NCBI RefSeq assembly: GCF_002258785.1
Contig: NZ_NOYI01000013.1
Span: forward strand, 496,001 to 560,000
Reading direction: 5' to 3'
DNA: 64,000 bases
Source of the DNA: Rhodococcus sp. 06-235-1A
Lineage (GTDB): Bacteria > Actinomycetota > Actinomycetes > Mycobacteriales > Mycobacteriaceae
Position 1 is the first letter of the stretch. Each line of letters begins with the position of its first letter. The notes beneath the pieces were generated by a model, which saw nothing but the letters and a program-made list of their open reading frames with translations, ran no database searches and had not been told where the DNA came from. Positions 1-8,148 of this stretch are shown piece after piece. Both the position numbers and the translations under genes were made by a program.

Positions 1-2
1 TC

Positions 3-95
3 AACCCGGTCGAGACCGAGGTCTCGGACATGGCCGATCACCGGTGGCGCACCACGGCCGCGGTGGGATTGCCTGCCTTGGTTGCGCAACTCTGA
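3..95 (+). CDS. C-terminal end of an unidentified protein (cut by window start)
   Basis: An open frame enters from the left edge and ends at a TGA at 93-95, giving about 30 residues that finish in a hydrophobic stretch ending LPALVAQL. Codon third positions are GC-rich, as in real genes here. Too little is present to name a family. It converges on the ABC permease gene with a 44-bp gap. Confidence 0.4.
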   Translation, partial: NPVETEVSDMADHRWRTTAAVGLPALVAQL

Positions 96-139
96 CCTCG
101 GTGACATCCCACCGCGTCGCATGCTGCATGGATCCGCCA

Positions 140-1210
140 TCACGGCCGCAGTCTCCGCACCAGGAGCAGTGACAGCCCACCGAGCAGTGCGGCGATCACC
201 AGAGTCAGGGCAGTCTCGATCGCTTGGAACCGCCAGAACAGCCGATCCTCGTGGTACTTCGTCTCGAAGGCTTCGGCACCCTGACCACGGATGCAGTCGA
301 TCTCGATTCGGGCGTTGTCCGCCATCCGACGGTCCGAGTATTCCTCGTATTCGGCGACCGTCTCGAATTCGCTCATGTCACGGTAGTCGTCCGGCCAGGC
401 GCGCCAGGCGCACTGCTGCAGGTCGATTTCTACGGCGTCACCGTTTCGATCGACGTAATCCGCCGAGACGTTCCATCGCGGATATATCGAAATCGAATCC
501 AATGGCCGGTAGTAGTCCGGTGTGCCGCCGTACATGTCGTTCATCTTCTGCTCGAGTGTTTGGGTCTCGACCATGGGAGTCGCGTAGTGTTCGCGAATCT
601 GCGTCGGCAGCAGCGCCAGGAAGGCAGTGGACACTACGACGGTCGTGACCATCGCGGCGATCGTGTTCCTCATGGCGAGTGCGCACGCTGCGCCGAGCAT
701 CAGGCCGACCGCCGTATACCCCCCTGCTACGAAGCCCGTTGCGCCGAAGGTGGGGAAGTCCAAGCGCGATTCACCGGTGCTCATGAAGGTGAACGATCCG
801 GGGGAGGTGCGGTATTTCGCCCAGTACAGCGCGCATCCGAGTATCGCCATGGCAAGTACAGTGGGCACGAACACCACGAGCACACGCACGCCGTACCAGC
901 GTCGTCTGCTCACCGATTGGGTCAGACCCAGCACGTGAGATCGCCGTTCGAGATCGCGAGAGAACACGGTGACCCCGACGAAAGCGCCGAACACGACGGG
1001 AAGCGCGATCGTCAGCAATATCGCCATGGTCTGCGCGGTTTGCGCTGTGCAGTAGTCCTCCTGGAACCCGAAGCATCCCCGGATCCCGGTAACCGGTGCG
1101 ACGCCCCCAGCAAGTTTCGTGATCGCAATCGTCATGGTCGCCAACAACAGTGGCGTCAAGACACCGAACAATATCGTTGCGCGGAATTGTCGCCACGTCA
1201 CCCAGATCAT
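140..1210 (-). CDS. ABC transporter permease, last gene of a GntR-controlled operon
   Basis: A 356-residue integral membrane protein with about six hydrophobic segments (roughly residues 12-34, 62-86, 108-128, 160-185, 188-205, 335-351). A large hydrophilic loop at about 206-330 contains two cysteines. The layout suits an ABC-2-type exporter subunit; no substrate can be read from the sequence. Its ATG overlaps the stop of the upstream ATPase gene by 4 nt, so the two are translationally coupled and probably form one transporter. Confidence 0.8.
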   Translation of the reverse strand: MIWVTWRQFRATILFGVLTPLLLATMTIAITKLAGGVAPVTGIRGCFGFQEDYCTAQTAQTMAILLTIALPVVFGAFVGVTVFSRDLERRSHVLGLTQSVSRRRWYGVRVLVVFVPTVLAMAILGCALYWAKYRTSPGSFTFMSTGESRLDFPTFGATGFVAGGYTAVGLMLGAACALAMRNTIAAMVTTVVVSTAFLALLPTQIREHYATPMVETQTLEQKMNDMYGGTPDYYRPLDSISIYPRWNVSADYVDRNGDAVEIDLQQCAWRAWPDDYRDMSEFETVAEYEEYSDRRMADNARIEIDCIRGQGAEAFETKYHEDRLFWRFQAIETALTLVIAALLGGLSLLLVRRLRP

Positions 1211-2067
1211 GCCGCCACCACCGAACCGAGGTGGGCGAGCACAACGTCGTCCAGGGTGGCGTCCTCGATGGTCCAGCCCGGTCTCGCCGTCTCCGGTCGC
1301 GTGCCACGGACGACGAATACCGATGCGCCGGAACCGAATACCTCGGATACGACGGTTCCGTCGTCGACAACGGGCTCGGAACCGGTGCTACCGACGAGAA
1401 GATAGTGCTCGCCCGTGATGGTGTCGAGTTCCCCGTCGAGTCGAATTCGTCCGTCGCGCAACAGGAGTAGACGATCTGCGACGTCGACGAGTTCGGACAA
1501 CACGTGCGAGGACAGCACGATGGTGGTGCCGTTCTCGGCCGCATCGCGCATGAGAGTGCGGGCCACCGCGCGACGGGCGACCGGGTCCAGATCGGCGAGG
1601 GGCTCGTCGAGCAGCAGTATTTCCGGTCGTCGTCCCAGTGCGAGTGCAAGGGCGACGCGTGTGCGGTGACCGGGCGAGAGTGATTTCACCCGTGCCGAAA
1701 GAGGGATTTCGGCTGCGGACACGAGTTCTGCCGCATAGGCATCGTCCCAGTGGGCGTTGGTGTTTCGGCCGAATCGGAGCATCTCGGCCACGGTGAAGTG
1801 CGGATACAGAGGCTTGTGCTGCGCGAGGTAGGACAGGCCGGGCGCGATGCCTCGTTGGCCCACGGCTTCGCCCAGAACTCGGATGTCTCCGGCGTCCGGT
1901 GTGAGCAACCCGACGGCGAGCGACATCAATGTCGACTTGCCGGCACCGTTGGAGCCGACCAGCGCTGTGACACTTCCTATTTCGATGGCGAACGAGCAGC
2001 GGTCGAGAACGGTCGTTCGCCGGAACGACTTGACCACCCCGTCCATGGTGAGTACTGCGTCGGTCAT
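1207..2067 (-). CDS. ABC transporter ATP-binding protein
   Basis: A 286-residue ABC ATPase. The Walker A motif GSNGAGKS is at residues 38-45 and Walker B (ILLLDEPLADLD) near 157. The signature loop reads LSPGHRTR instead of LSGGQ, a departure also seen in other YtrA-regulated exporters of this type. The ATG at 2067 is preferred over an upstream in-frame start because it follows an AGAGACGG ribosome site and overlaps the GntR gene's stop by 4 nt. It should energise the permease encoded just downstream. Confidence 0.88.
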   Translation of the reverse strand: MTDAVLTMDGVVKSFRRTTVLDRCSFAIEIGSVTALVGSNGAGKSTLMSLAVGLLTPDAGDIRVLGEAVGQRGIAPGLSYLAQHKPLYPHFTVAEMLRFGRNTNAHWDDAYAAELVSAAEIPLSARVKSLSPGHRTRVALALALGRRPEILLLDEPLADLDPVARRAVARTLMRDAAENGTTIVLSSHVLSELVDVADRLLLLRDGRIRLDGELDTITGEHYLLVGSTGSEPVVDDGTVVSEVFGSGASVFVVRGTRPETARPGWTIEDATLDDVVLAHLGSVVAA

Positions 2068-2465
2068 GATCCGTCTCTTTCGGGTCGGTCGAATTGTGTG
2101 TCGAATGCTGCGGTGACGATGGCCTCGAGGTCCGGTCTGTCCAGTCCTGCTGCCAGGCAATGGCGAATCCAGCGGCCCAGTTCGGCCTCGAGGGCAGATC
2201 GTTCGGCCATCCCGGGTTTCGCCAGCGAGGCGACCACGAAGGTCCCGGACCCGGTGCGTGGCTCCACCAGGCCCTCCCGTTCGAGTTCGCGGTAGGCCTT
2301 GAGCACGGTGTTCGGGTTGATGGCGAGAGCCGTGACCACGTCTTTCGCGGTCGGTAGCTGGTCGCCGACAGCCAGTGATCCGAGTCGTAGAGCCTGTTTG
2401 GTCTGCAGTATCAGTTGGACGTAGGTGGGGATGCCGGACTGACGATCGATTCGGTACGCGACCAC
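2064..2465 (-). CDS. GntR-family regulator (YtrA type), first gene of the ABC operon
   Basis: A 133-residue protein with an N-terminal winged helix-turn-helix at about residues 13-75, including the GntR pattern of PTYVQLILQ, a recognition helix near LAINPNTVLKAYREL, and the wing RTGSGTFV. The remainder is a short helical tail with no ligand-binding domain, which is typical of the YtrA subfamily. YtrA-type regulators usually repress their own operon, which encodes an ABC exporter. The overlapping gene order here and the inverted repeat just upstream fit that model. Confidence 0.87.
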   Translation of the reverse strand: MVAYRIDRQSGIPTYVQLILQTKQALRLGSLAVGDQLPTAKDVVTALAINPNTVLKAYRELEREGLVEPRTGSGTFVVASLAKPGMAERSALEAELGRWIRHCLAAGLDRPDLEAIVTAAFDTQFDRPERDGS

Positions 2466-2476
2466 CAGAAACCTTT

Positions 2477-2492
2477 CACTAGTTGATTAGTG
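2477..2492. promoter_or_regulatory. Probable operator of the GntR/ABC operon
   Basis: The inverted repeat CACTA-N6-TAGTG lies 12-27 bp upstream of the GntR start codon. Its position and symmetry suit autoregulation by a dimeric GntR repressor. Binding is inferred from location only. Confidence 0.55.
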
Positions 2493-2535
2493 GAAGACGG
2501 TAATGCGAACTATTCGGTTTGTCCAGGTTTTGCGG

Positions 2536-2916
2536 TCAGTGAGAGGTCAGAGCTTCGACGAGGGCGCTCATTGCCGATGTGGCACTGTCGGTTTCGGTAG
2601 GTCCGAGCGCGGCGAGACTGGCAATGAGAGCTGCTATCTCCGGGACGGTCAAACGCACGGGACGGGGATCGGCCACACTCGCCAGCCGTGATCCGCCGTG
2701 CACTCCCGAGACCGCATCGATGGGAACCCCGGATTCACGCAACCGGGCGAGATCGCGTTCGACCGTGCGCACTCTCACCCGCAAACGCTGCGCGAGTTCG
2801 GGCGAGGTCAGCGGTACAGGTGCCGAACTGAGCCACTCGACGATCCGCTGCTGGCGCGCGACGCGGCGCAGGGTGAGGGCGCTGTCGAGCGAGTGGGGCG
2901 AATTCTGCTTCGGCAC
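2536..2916 (-). CDS. Short HTH_11/YafY-like transcriptional regulator without a WYL domain
   Basis: A 126-residue protein starting at GTG. Residues about 20-75 form a DeoR/YafY-type winged helix-turn-helix (QQRIVEWLSSAPVPL through RTVERDLARLRESGVPI), followed by the GGSRLA turn common in this family. The usual family member continues into a WYL ligand domain of about 200 residues. Here the protein stops after one further short helical region (TVPEIAALIASLAALG), so it is a naturally short form or a truncation. It faces an NTF2-like gene across 62 bp containing nested inverted repeats and probably controls that promoter. Confidence 0.72.
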   Translation of the reverse strand: MPKQNSPHSLDSALTLRRVARQQRIVEWLSSAPVPLTSPELAQRLRVRVRTVERDLARLRESGVPIDAVSGVHGGSRLASVADPRPVRLTVPEIAALIASLAALGPTETDSATSAMSALVEALTSH

Positions 2917-2917
2917 C

Positions 2918-2965
2918 GGACCGATTCTTCCGGATTCCCGACACAGCCCTGACGGGAATCGGTCC
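2918..2965. promoter_or_regulatory. Nested inverted repeats between divergent genes (candidate operator)
   Basis: GGACCGATTC (2918-2927) is exactly repeated in inverse as GAATCGGTCC (2956-2965). An inner pair GATTCCCG (2933-2940) and CGGGAATC (2953-2960) shares bases with the outer right arm. These sites fill the 62-bp gap between a regulator and its divergent neighbour, which is where an operator would be expected. Confidence 0.5.
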
Positions 2966-2978
2966 TACCGTTCTCGAT

Positions 2979-3368
2979 ATGACACCTGACGCCGAATCGA
3001 TCGACAGCTTCTTCGCTCGCTACACGGGGTATCTGACCTCGGGTGATCTCGACGGGCTGGCCGAGATCTACAACTATCCTGCTTTGGCTGTGACGGCGCG
3101 TGGTTGCGCGGCAATCGCCGCGCCACAGCAAACGCGAGAGTTCTTCGAGCAGGGCCAGGCCTACTACCGATCGCGCGGGATACAGGGCGTGCGAGCGCGT
3201 GACATCGTCACCGAGATCGAGGTGCCGGGGGTGTGGGTCGGGCATCTGCTGCTGGAAAACCTCGACTCCGACGGGTCGCCGGTGGGAACCGAGCGCAATG
3301 CCTATCAGGTGGTGACGGCCGAGGACGGCACTCGCCGGATCGCGGTGACGACGCCCCTCGACGCCTAG
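2979..3368 (+). CDS. NTF2-like/SnoaL-type small protein
   Basis: A 129-residue soluble protein beginning with the helix pattern of NTF2-like folds (SIDSFFARYTGYLTSGDLDGLAEIY), followed by beta-rich sequence containing GVWVGHLLLEN. There is no signal peptide or metal motif, and the family ranges from enzymes to ligand-binding proteins, so no reaction can be assigned. It is transcribed away from the short HTH regulator and probably belongs to that regulator's circuit. Confidence 0.6.
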   Translation: MTPDAESIDSFFARYTGYLTSGDLDGLAEIYNYPALAVTARGCAAIAAPQQTREFFEQGQAYYRSRGIQGVRARDIVTEIEVPGVWVGHLLLENLDSDGSPVGTERNAYQVVTAEDGTRRIAVTTPLDA

Positions 3369-3429
3369 TGGTGCATGTGGTGGTCGCCTGCACCGAAGTC
3401 GTCGATCCTGGATGGGACTCGGTGTGCGA

Positions 3430-3999
3430 TCACGGGTTCAGCAGGCCGGCAACCAATGCGTCGACCACCTCGTCCGTCGAGGTATCCGGATCGATCGGGT
3501 AGGTCAGTCGGTCGAGCAGCAGGCCGTCGATCGCGTAGTGGAACAGTGCGACCTCCTTGCGACCCCCCGGTAGGCCTGCGGCGAGATTGAATTCGACGTC
3601 GGCAGAGAAGTTCGAGCGCTGCCAGGTGCCGAGGATGTCCCTGATCTCCGGTCGTCTCGATGCCTCGAGCCGCAACTCGAACAGCGCGAGCGTCACCTCG
3701 CGATTCGTCAGGAGCCGCGCAACGATGTCGCGGATGTACGCGCCGAACAGCTCGGGGCCGGGATGTTGCGCAGCAAGCGGTTCGTGGACCTCGGCGCTGG
3801 GGGCAAGTCTCTGCCCGATGCGCTCGATCAGTCCGGCGATGACGTCGGCGCGGGTCTTGTAATAGTTCGATGCCGTTCCCCTCGGCACTCCTGCTTCCTC
3901 GTCGATCGCGCGGTGGGTGAGTCCGCGGGAGCCTTCCGCCGCGAGCAGTCGAAGCCCGGCGTCGGCGAGTTCGGAGCGTCGGAGTGGGTTGCGAGCCAT
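3430..3999 (-). CDS. TetR-family transcriptional regulator
   Basis: A 189-residue protein with a TetR DNA-binding domain at residues about 8-55 (ELADAGLRLLAAEGSRGLTH, then AGVPRGTASNYYKTRADVI) and a helical C-terminal ligand domain. It faces a reductase gene. The intergenic region carries two 17-bp palindromic sites sharing the ACTAC half, so it most likely represses the reductase and itself. The inducer is unknown. Confidence 0.88.
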   Translation of the reverse strand: MARNPLRRSELADAGLRLLAAEGSRGLTHRAIDEEAGVPRGTASNYYKTRADVIAGLIERIGQRLAPSAEVHEPLAAQHPGPELFGAYIRDIVARLLTNREVTLALFELRLEASRRPEIRDILGTWQRSNFSADVEFNLAAGLPGGRKEVALFHYAIDGLLLDRLTYPIDPDTSTDEVVDALVAGLLNP

Positions 4000-4019
4000 G
4001 AAAACAGGCTAGCGGAACC

Positions 4020-4036
4020 ACTACGGATGTCGTAGT
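4020..4036. promoter_or_regulatory. TetR operator 1
   Basis: ACTACG-GATGT-CGTAGT is a perfect 6-bp inverted repeat with a 5-bp spacer, 20 bp upstream of the TetR gene's start codon. Assigned to that regulator by position. Confidence 0.6.
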
Positions 4037-4047
4037 CTTGCGCAACC

Positions 4048-4064
4048 ACTACACCCGTCGTGAT
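4048..4064. promoter_or_regulatory. TetR operator 2 (degenerate copy)
   Basis: ACTACA-CCCGT-CGTGAT repeats the layout of operator 1 with imperfect arms. The centres are 28 bp apart. This copy lies 12 bp before the reductase ATG, so a bound repressor would cover that gene's start region. Confidence 0.5.
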
Positions 4065-4076
4065 CGGAGAACTCTC

Positions 4077-4649
4077 ATGCGTGAACTGGTTTACTACGTC
4101 GCCGTCAGCCTGGACGGGTACATCGCGGCCCCCGACGACACCTTCGCGGACTTTCCGATGCAGGGAGATCACATCGACATGATCCTGCGCGACTACACCG
4201 ACACCATTCCGACACTCGGCCTGCGTGCGACCGGACTGACCCCCGACCTGAGTCGCTTCGACACGGTGCTCATGGGGTGGAACACCTACAAGGCCGGCGG
4301 AATCCATCCTCCGGACGGTCCGTACGGCCACTTGAAGCAGTACGTCTTCTCGCGCGATCACTCGGGCGTCGAACCGGCCGTGATTCTGACCGGTGAAGAT
4401 CCAGTAGAGATCGTGCGAAAGCTGAAGGGCGAGAGCGGCAGTGGGATATGGCTGGCCGGTGGAGGCATTCTGGCGTCGGCCCTGGCGGACGAAATCGACA
4501 GACTGATCCTCAAGGTGAATCCGATTCTCCTGGGCTCCGGTAAACGTCTCTTCGCCGAGCGCGCGTACTCGCCGGCCCGAACTCACCTCGTGGGCAGTAC
4601 ACCCTTCGAGTCGGGGGTGGTGGTGAACGAGTACACGGTGGATCGATGA
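4077..4649 (+). CDS. RibD C-terminal/dihydrofolate-reductase-like protein
   Basis: A 190-residue protein with the DHFR/RibD-C fold: RELVYYVAVSLDGYIAAPDD at the start, a central VLMGWNTYKAGG, the nucleotide-loop region GIWLAGGGILASALADEIDRL, and the C-terminal ILLGSGKRLF. Family members are NADPH-dependent reductases of unknown substrate (YyaP/YwjB type) rather than true folate enzymes. The ATG at 4077 follows GGAGA by 7 nt and is chosen over an upstream TTG that would lie inside operator DNA. It is probably controlled by the divergent TetR protein. Confidence 0.82.
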   Translation: MRELVYYVAVSLDGYIAAPDDTFADFPMQGDHIDMILRDYTDTIPTLGLRATGLTPDLSRFDTVLMGWNTYKAGGIHPPDGPYGHLKQYVFSRDHSGVEPAVILTGEDPVEIVRKLKGESGSGIWLAGGGILASALADEIDRLILKVNPILLGSGKRLFAERAYSPARTHLVGSTPFESGVVVNEYTVDR

Positions 4650-4725
4650 CGCAGCACCGAGGACGGGGTGGCGCTCGGTACTGTGGGAATGAACGTTCTT
4701 CTTTATTCTCAGGTAGGGATTGCAG

Positions 4726-7029
4726 ATGGCTTTGGGCTCCGACCGTTTCTGGCGTGTACTAGGCCGCTCCGCGCAGAAGGCGCAGAGCACGTCGCGTCAG
4801 CGCGTCGACCGAGCCCAGGAGCATGCCGAATGGGCGGCCGCCCTGGACGACAGCGACCTGGCAACACAGGCGACCGCACTACGCGTCGAGACCGCAGCAC
4901 GCCTCGATGTTCCGCGGTACCTGGCCTTGGTGCGCGAGGCGAGTGAGCGAACACTGTCCATGCGACCCTTCGACGTACAGCTGCACGGTGCCGTTCGACT
5001 TCTCGCCGGTGACGTGGTGGAGATGGCCACCGGTGAGGGCAAGACGCTGGCCGGTGCAATCGCAGCCGTCGGATACGTCTTGTCCGGGCGTTCGGTGCAC
5101 GTCATCTCGGTCAACGACTTCCTGGCGCAACGCGACGCGCAGTGGATGCAGCCGTTGTTCGAGGCTCTCGGCGTCACGGTCGGTTTCATAAGTGAGGCGT
5201 CGACTGCGCAGGAGCGTCGCACCGCGTACGCCTGCGACATCACCTACGCCTCGGTCAACGAGGTCGGCTTCGACGTCCTGCGTGATCATCTGGTGAACGA
5301 TCGACAGGATCTGGTCTCGCCGATCCCGGACGTCGCACTGATCGACGAGGCCGACTCCGTGCTGGTCGACGAGGCGCTCGTGCCGCTGGTGTTGGCCGGT
5401 TCCGTATCGGGTGACGTCTCGACCTCGACGGTGATGGAGGCAGTCCGTGTGCTGGACAAGGGGGTCGACTACGACACCGATGCCGAGGGGAGGAACGTAT
5501 TTCTCACCGACGAGGGTGCCTTGCGGATCGAGAAGGAGCTCGGCGGGATCGACCTCTACTCCGAGCACCATGTCGGCACGACGCTGGTGGCCGTCAACGT
5601 GGCCTTGCACGCCCAGGTACTGGTGCAACGCGACGTCGACTACATCGTGCGTGACGGACGCGTTCAGCTGATCAACGCCTCGCGTGGCCGGGTGGCCGAT
5701 CTTCAGCGCTGGCCGGACGGGCTGCAGGCGGCGGTCGAGATCAAGGAAGGGCTGGTGCCCACCGAGACCGGAGAGATCCTCGACACGATCACCGTGCAGG
5801 CGTTGATCAATCGGTACGCCACGGTGTGCGGCATGACCGGCACGGCCATGGCGGCGGGGGAGCAGCTGCGCACGTTCTACAGCCTCGGAGTTTCGGTCAT
5901 CGCTCCGAACGTGCCCACGGTGCGCGTCGACGAAGACGATCGGGTGTACGACACGATCGAGCACAAGAACGCTGCAATTGCGCTGCAGGTGAAGGACATT
6001 CACGAGACCGGTCAGCCGATTCTCATCGGCACCCACGATGTCGCCGAGTCCGAGGCGCTGGCCGAGACGCTCAGGGCGTCGGGCGTCGAGGTGGTGGTGC
6101 TCAACGCCAAGAACGACGCCGAGGAAGCGGCGGTCATCGCTGCGGCAGGAGCACACGGCGCAGTGACGGTGTCCACGCAGATCGCCGGACGTGGAACCGA
6201 TATCAAGCTCGGCGGTCCCGACGGAGCCGATCGCGATCGGATAGCCGAACTCGGCGGACTGTTCGTTCTCGGCACCGGGCGCCACACCACCGAGCGACTC
6301 GACAACCAGCTACGAGGACGCGCGGGTCGGCAGGGCGATCCGGGCCGATCGTTGTTCTTCGGAAGCTGGGAGGACGACGTCGTCAAGAACAACATCGGCG
6401 ACAAGGACGCACCCAAGGGGTTCGACGAGAGCGGCCTGTTCACCTCCTCTGCAGCGGCCGACCGCGTCGACCACGCGCAACGCATCGCCGAAGGTCAGAT
6501 GCTCGAAATTCATTCGCGCACATGGCGTTACAATCAACTGACCGCTCAGCACCGCGAGATCCTGGATCGCCGCCGGGCTACGTTGCTCGACTCGGACGAG
6601 GCGTTGGCTCTGCTCGAGCAGCAGTCGCCGACGCGCTCGAAGGAACTGCGCGAGGCCGTATCGGAGGAGACCCTCGTCCAGGTGGCTCGTCAGATAGTTC
6701 TCTACCACCTCGATCGGTCGTGGTCGGACTACCTGGCGCACCTCGCCGATGTGCGCGAGAGTATCCACCTGCGCGCATTGGGACGGGAGAACCCGCTGGA
6801 CGAGTATCACCGCATCGCGGTCGAGGCGTTCAAAACGGTGTCGTCGAAGGCGATGGACCTTTCGCACGCAACATTCGAGTCGGCCGAGATCACCTCCGAC
6901 GGAATCGATCTGGACGAAGCCGGCTTACGGCGGCCGACATCGACCTGGACGTACATGGTGCACGACAACCCGTTCGCCTCCCGCGGAAATGCCGGTGCGG
7001 CCGGTCTGGGGCCGATTTTCGGTGGCTGA
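4726..7029 (+). CDS. secA2: Accessory Sec translocation ATPase SecA2
   Basis: A 767-residue SecA-type motor ATPase. The Walker A motif GEGKT is at residues 103-107, the DEAD box is at 207-210 ([17 protein letters not shown]), and the second helicase domain carries [12 protein letters not shown] and the [13 protein letters not shown] motif. It is shorter than housekeeping SecA1 (usually over 900 residues) and lacks the C-terminal zinc-binding linker, as SecA2 proteins do. In mycobacteria SecA2 helps export a subset of proteins, including some lipoproteins. The ATG follows AGGTAGGGA; a TTG two codons earlier is less likely. A small lipoprotein gene overlaps its 3' end by 8 nt. Confidence 0.95.
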   Translation: MALGSDRFWRVLGRSAQKAQSTSRQRVDRAQEHAEWAAALDDSDLATQATALRVETAARLDVPRYLALVREASERTLSMRPFDVQLHGAVRLLAGDVVEMATGEGKTLAGAIAAVGYVLSGRSVHVISVNDFLAQRDAQWMQPLFEALGVTVGFISEASTAQERRTAYACDITYASVNEVGFDVLRDHLVNDRQDLVSPIPDVALIDEADSVLVDEALVPLVLAGSVSGDVSTSTVMEAVRVLDKGVDYDTDAEGRNVFLTDEGALRIEKELGGIDLYSEHHVGTTLVAVNVALHAQVLVQRDVDYIVRDGRVQLINASRGRVADLQRWPDGLQAAVEIKEGLVPTETGEILDTITVQALINRYATVCGMTGTAMAAGEQLRTFYSLGVSVIAPNVPTVRVDEDDRVYDTIEHKNAAIALQVKDIHETGQPILIGTHDVAESEALAETLRASGVEVVVLNAKNDAEEAAVIAAAGAHGAVTVSTQIAGRGTDIKLGGPDGADRDRIAELGGLFVLGTGRHTTERLDNQLRGRAGRQGDPGRSLFFGSWEDDVVKNNIGDKDAPKGFDESGLFTSSAAADRVDHAQRIAEGQMLEIHSRTWRYNQLTAQHREILDRRRATLLDSDEALALLEQQSPTRSKELREAVSEETLVQVARQIVLYHLDRSWSDYLAHLADVRESIHLRALGRENPLDEYHRIAVEAFKTVSSKAMDLSHATFESAEITSDGIDLDEAGLRRPTSTWTYMVHDNPFASRGNAGAAGLGPIFGG

Positions 7030-7429
7030 CGCGCGGCGCGCGTTGGTCGCCCTCGCGTTCGGCGCGAGCATGGTGGCATGTGCGTGTGCCGACTCGTACG
7101 GCGAGTTTCCCGCCGACAAGACCTACTCGTCGGTCGACGCCCCCGACTCCTACACCCCGGTTGGCGGGACGACGGTTCGACTCGAGTTCGTCGACGACCG
7201 AATCTCGGCCGAGGCGGGGTGCAACAGGTTGTTCGGCACCGTGGACACCTCGCAGGGCAGGATCACCGTCGACTCACTCGGTTCGACGCGGATGGCCTGC
7301 CCGGAGGCGTTGATGGAACAGGACCGGTGGCTGACGGCGTTCCTGACGTCGGCCCCACGGTGGTCGAGGAACGACGGCACCATGGTTTTGGACAACGGCA
7401 GCGAGCGCGTGGTCTTCGCCGAGACCTGA
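7022..7429 (+). CDS. META-domain (HslJ-like) putative lipoprotein coupled to secA2
   Basis: A 135-residue protein starting at a GTG inside the secA2 stop region. The N-terminus has two arginines, a hydrophobic stretch ([11 protein letters not shown]) and the lipobox-like MVAC, so it is probably lipidated and exported. Residues about 50-130 resemble the META domain ([21 protein letters not shown], then [18 protein letters not shown]), with the paired cysteines common in that fold. META proteins are envelope proteins, some linked to antibiotic tolerance. The 8-nt overlap with secA2 suggests a functional link, possibly as a SecA2 client. Confidence 0.75.
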   Translation: MADARRALVALAFGASMVACACADSYGEFPADKTYSSVDAPDSYTPVGGTTVRLEFVDDRISAEAGCNRLFGTVDTSQGRITVDSLGSTRMACPEALMEQDRWLTAFLTSAPRWSRNDGTMVLDNGSERVVFAET

Positions 7430-7436
7430 TGTGACT

Positions 7437-8024
7437 CTAAGGGCGGATGCGATCTGCCGCCGTGTGCCGCACTCCGTCGAGGAACAGCTTCAATCCGAAA
7501 TCGAAGCGGCTCGTCGGGTCGGGACTCTCGAACAGCGGCGACGCGTCGGGGGTCAGGGCTCCGGCTGAGTCCATCTGGAGCCTGGCCTGTTCGTCCACTG
7601 TCTGGCCGAGGATGTAGTACAGCAAGGTATCGGCTGTCAGTTCCGCGTCTCGACGCGGCAGTCCCGCACGGATGCACACGGCGGCGATGCGTTCGCGAAT
7701 GTGATTGGTCGTGAGCCTCGACGCGTATGTCGCGGCGACCAACTCTGCACCGTCTCGCCGGGAGAGAAGCGCGTCGCGCAGTCGGTGCGCGATCTGACCG
7801 ATCTGCGCATCCCAGGTTTCCTCGGTGGACGGCGCGTCGGCACCGGCGAGCAGGTGGTCGGCAATGTCACCGAGCAGCGTCTGCTTGTTGGGGAAGTGCC
7901 AGTAGAGCGCTCCGGGCTGCACGTGCAGCGATGTCGCCAGGCGCCGCATGGTCAGGTCGGCCAGGCCGTATTCGTCGAGAATGGCGATCGCACCGTCCAG
8001 GACGTCCTGCCTGCGTAGCTGCAC
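7437..8024 (-). CDS. bioQ: TetR-family repressor BioQ of biotin genes
   Basis: A 195-residue TetR protein with an N-terminal helix-turn-helix (LTMRRLATSLHVQPGALYWHFPNKQTLL) and a helical ligand domain. It sits directly opposite bioB and between them are two TGAAC-N3-GTTCA palindromes. This matches the actinobacterial BioQ system, in which a TetR protein represses biotin genes. The GTG at 8024 is preferred because GGGGGA precedes it by about 6 nt; a TTG four codons upstream is the alternative. The name rests on context and operator, not on an alignment. Confidence 0.85.
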   Translation of the reverse strand: MQLRRQDVLDGAIAILDEYGLADLTMRRLATSLHVQPGALYWHFPNKQTLLGDIADHLLAGADAPSTEETWDAQIGQIAHRLRDALLSRRDGAELVAATYASRLTTNHIRERIAAVCIRAGLPRRDAELTADTLLYYILGQTVDEQARLQMDSAGALTPDASPLFESPDPTSRFDFGLKLFLDGVRHTAADRIRP

Positions 8025-8087
8025 TGCTTCCCCCAAGTCGTTCGACGCGGCCTTCGCTTTGACAGTAGCCGAGCGCGATGCCTAACG

Positions 8088-8100
8088 TGAACACCGTTCA
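8088..8100. promoter_or_regulatory. BioQ box 1
   Basis: TGAACACCGTTCA is a perfect palindrome of the form TGAAC-N3-GTTCA, the pattern described for actinobacterial BioQ. It lies 61 bp before the bioB ATG. Confidence 0.85.
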
Positions 8101-8103
8101 ACT

Positions 8104-8116
8104 TGAACGGTGTTCA
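8104..8116. promoter_or_regulatory. BioQ box 2
   Basis: TGAACGGTGTTCA is a second perfect TGAAC-N3-GTTCA palindrome; with flanking bases it extends to TTGAAC...GTTCAA. It lies 16 bp centre-to-centre from box 1, which would allow two dimers to sit on nearby faces of the helix between bioQ and bioB. Confidence 0.85.
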
Positions 8117-8148
8117 ATTATGGCGCGTTCGACTACGAGGGGACCGGT

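Noticed and set aside
4038-4076. TTG start for the RibD-like reductase
   Set aside because: It would put the N-terminus inside palindromic operator DNA and lacks a ribosome site; ATG 4077 has GGAGA.
4879-6285. A 468-codon frame antisense to secA2
   Set aside because: Same reason: the sense strand encodes a complete SecA2 with helicase motifs, and the antisense product resembles no protein family.
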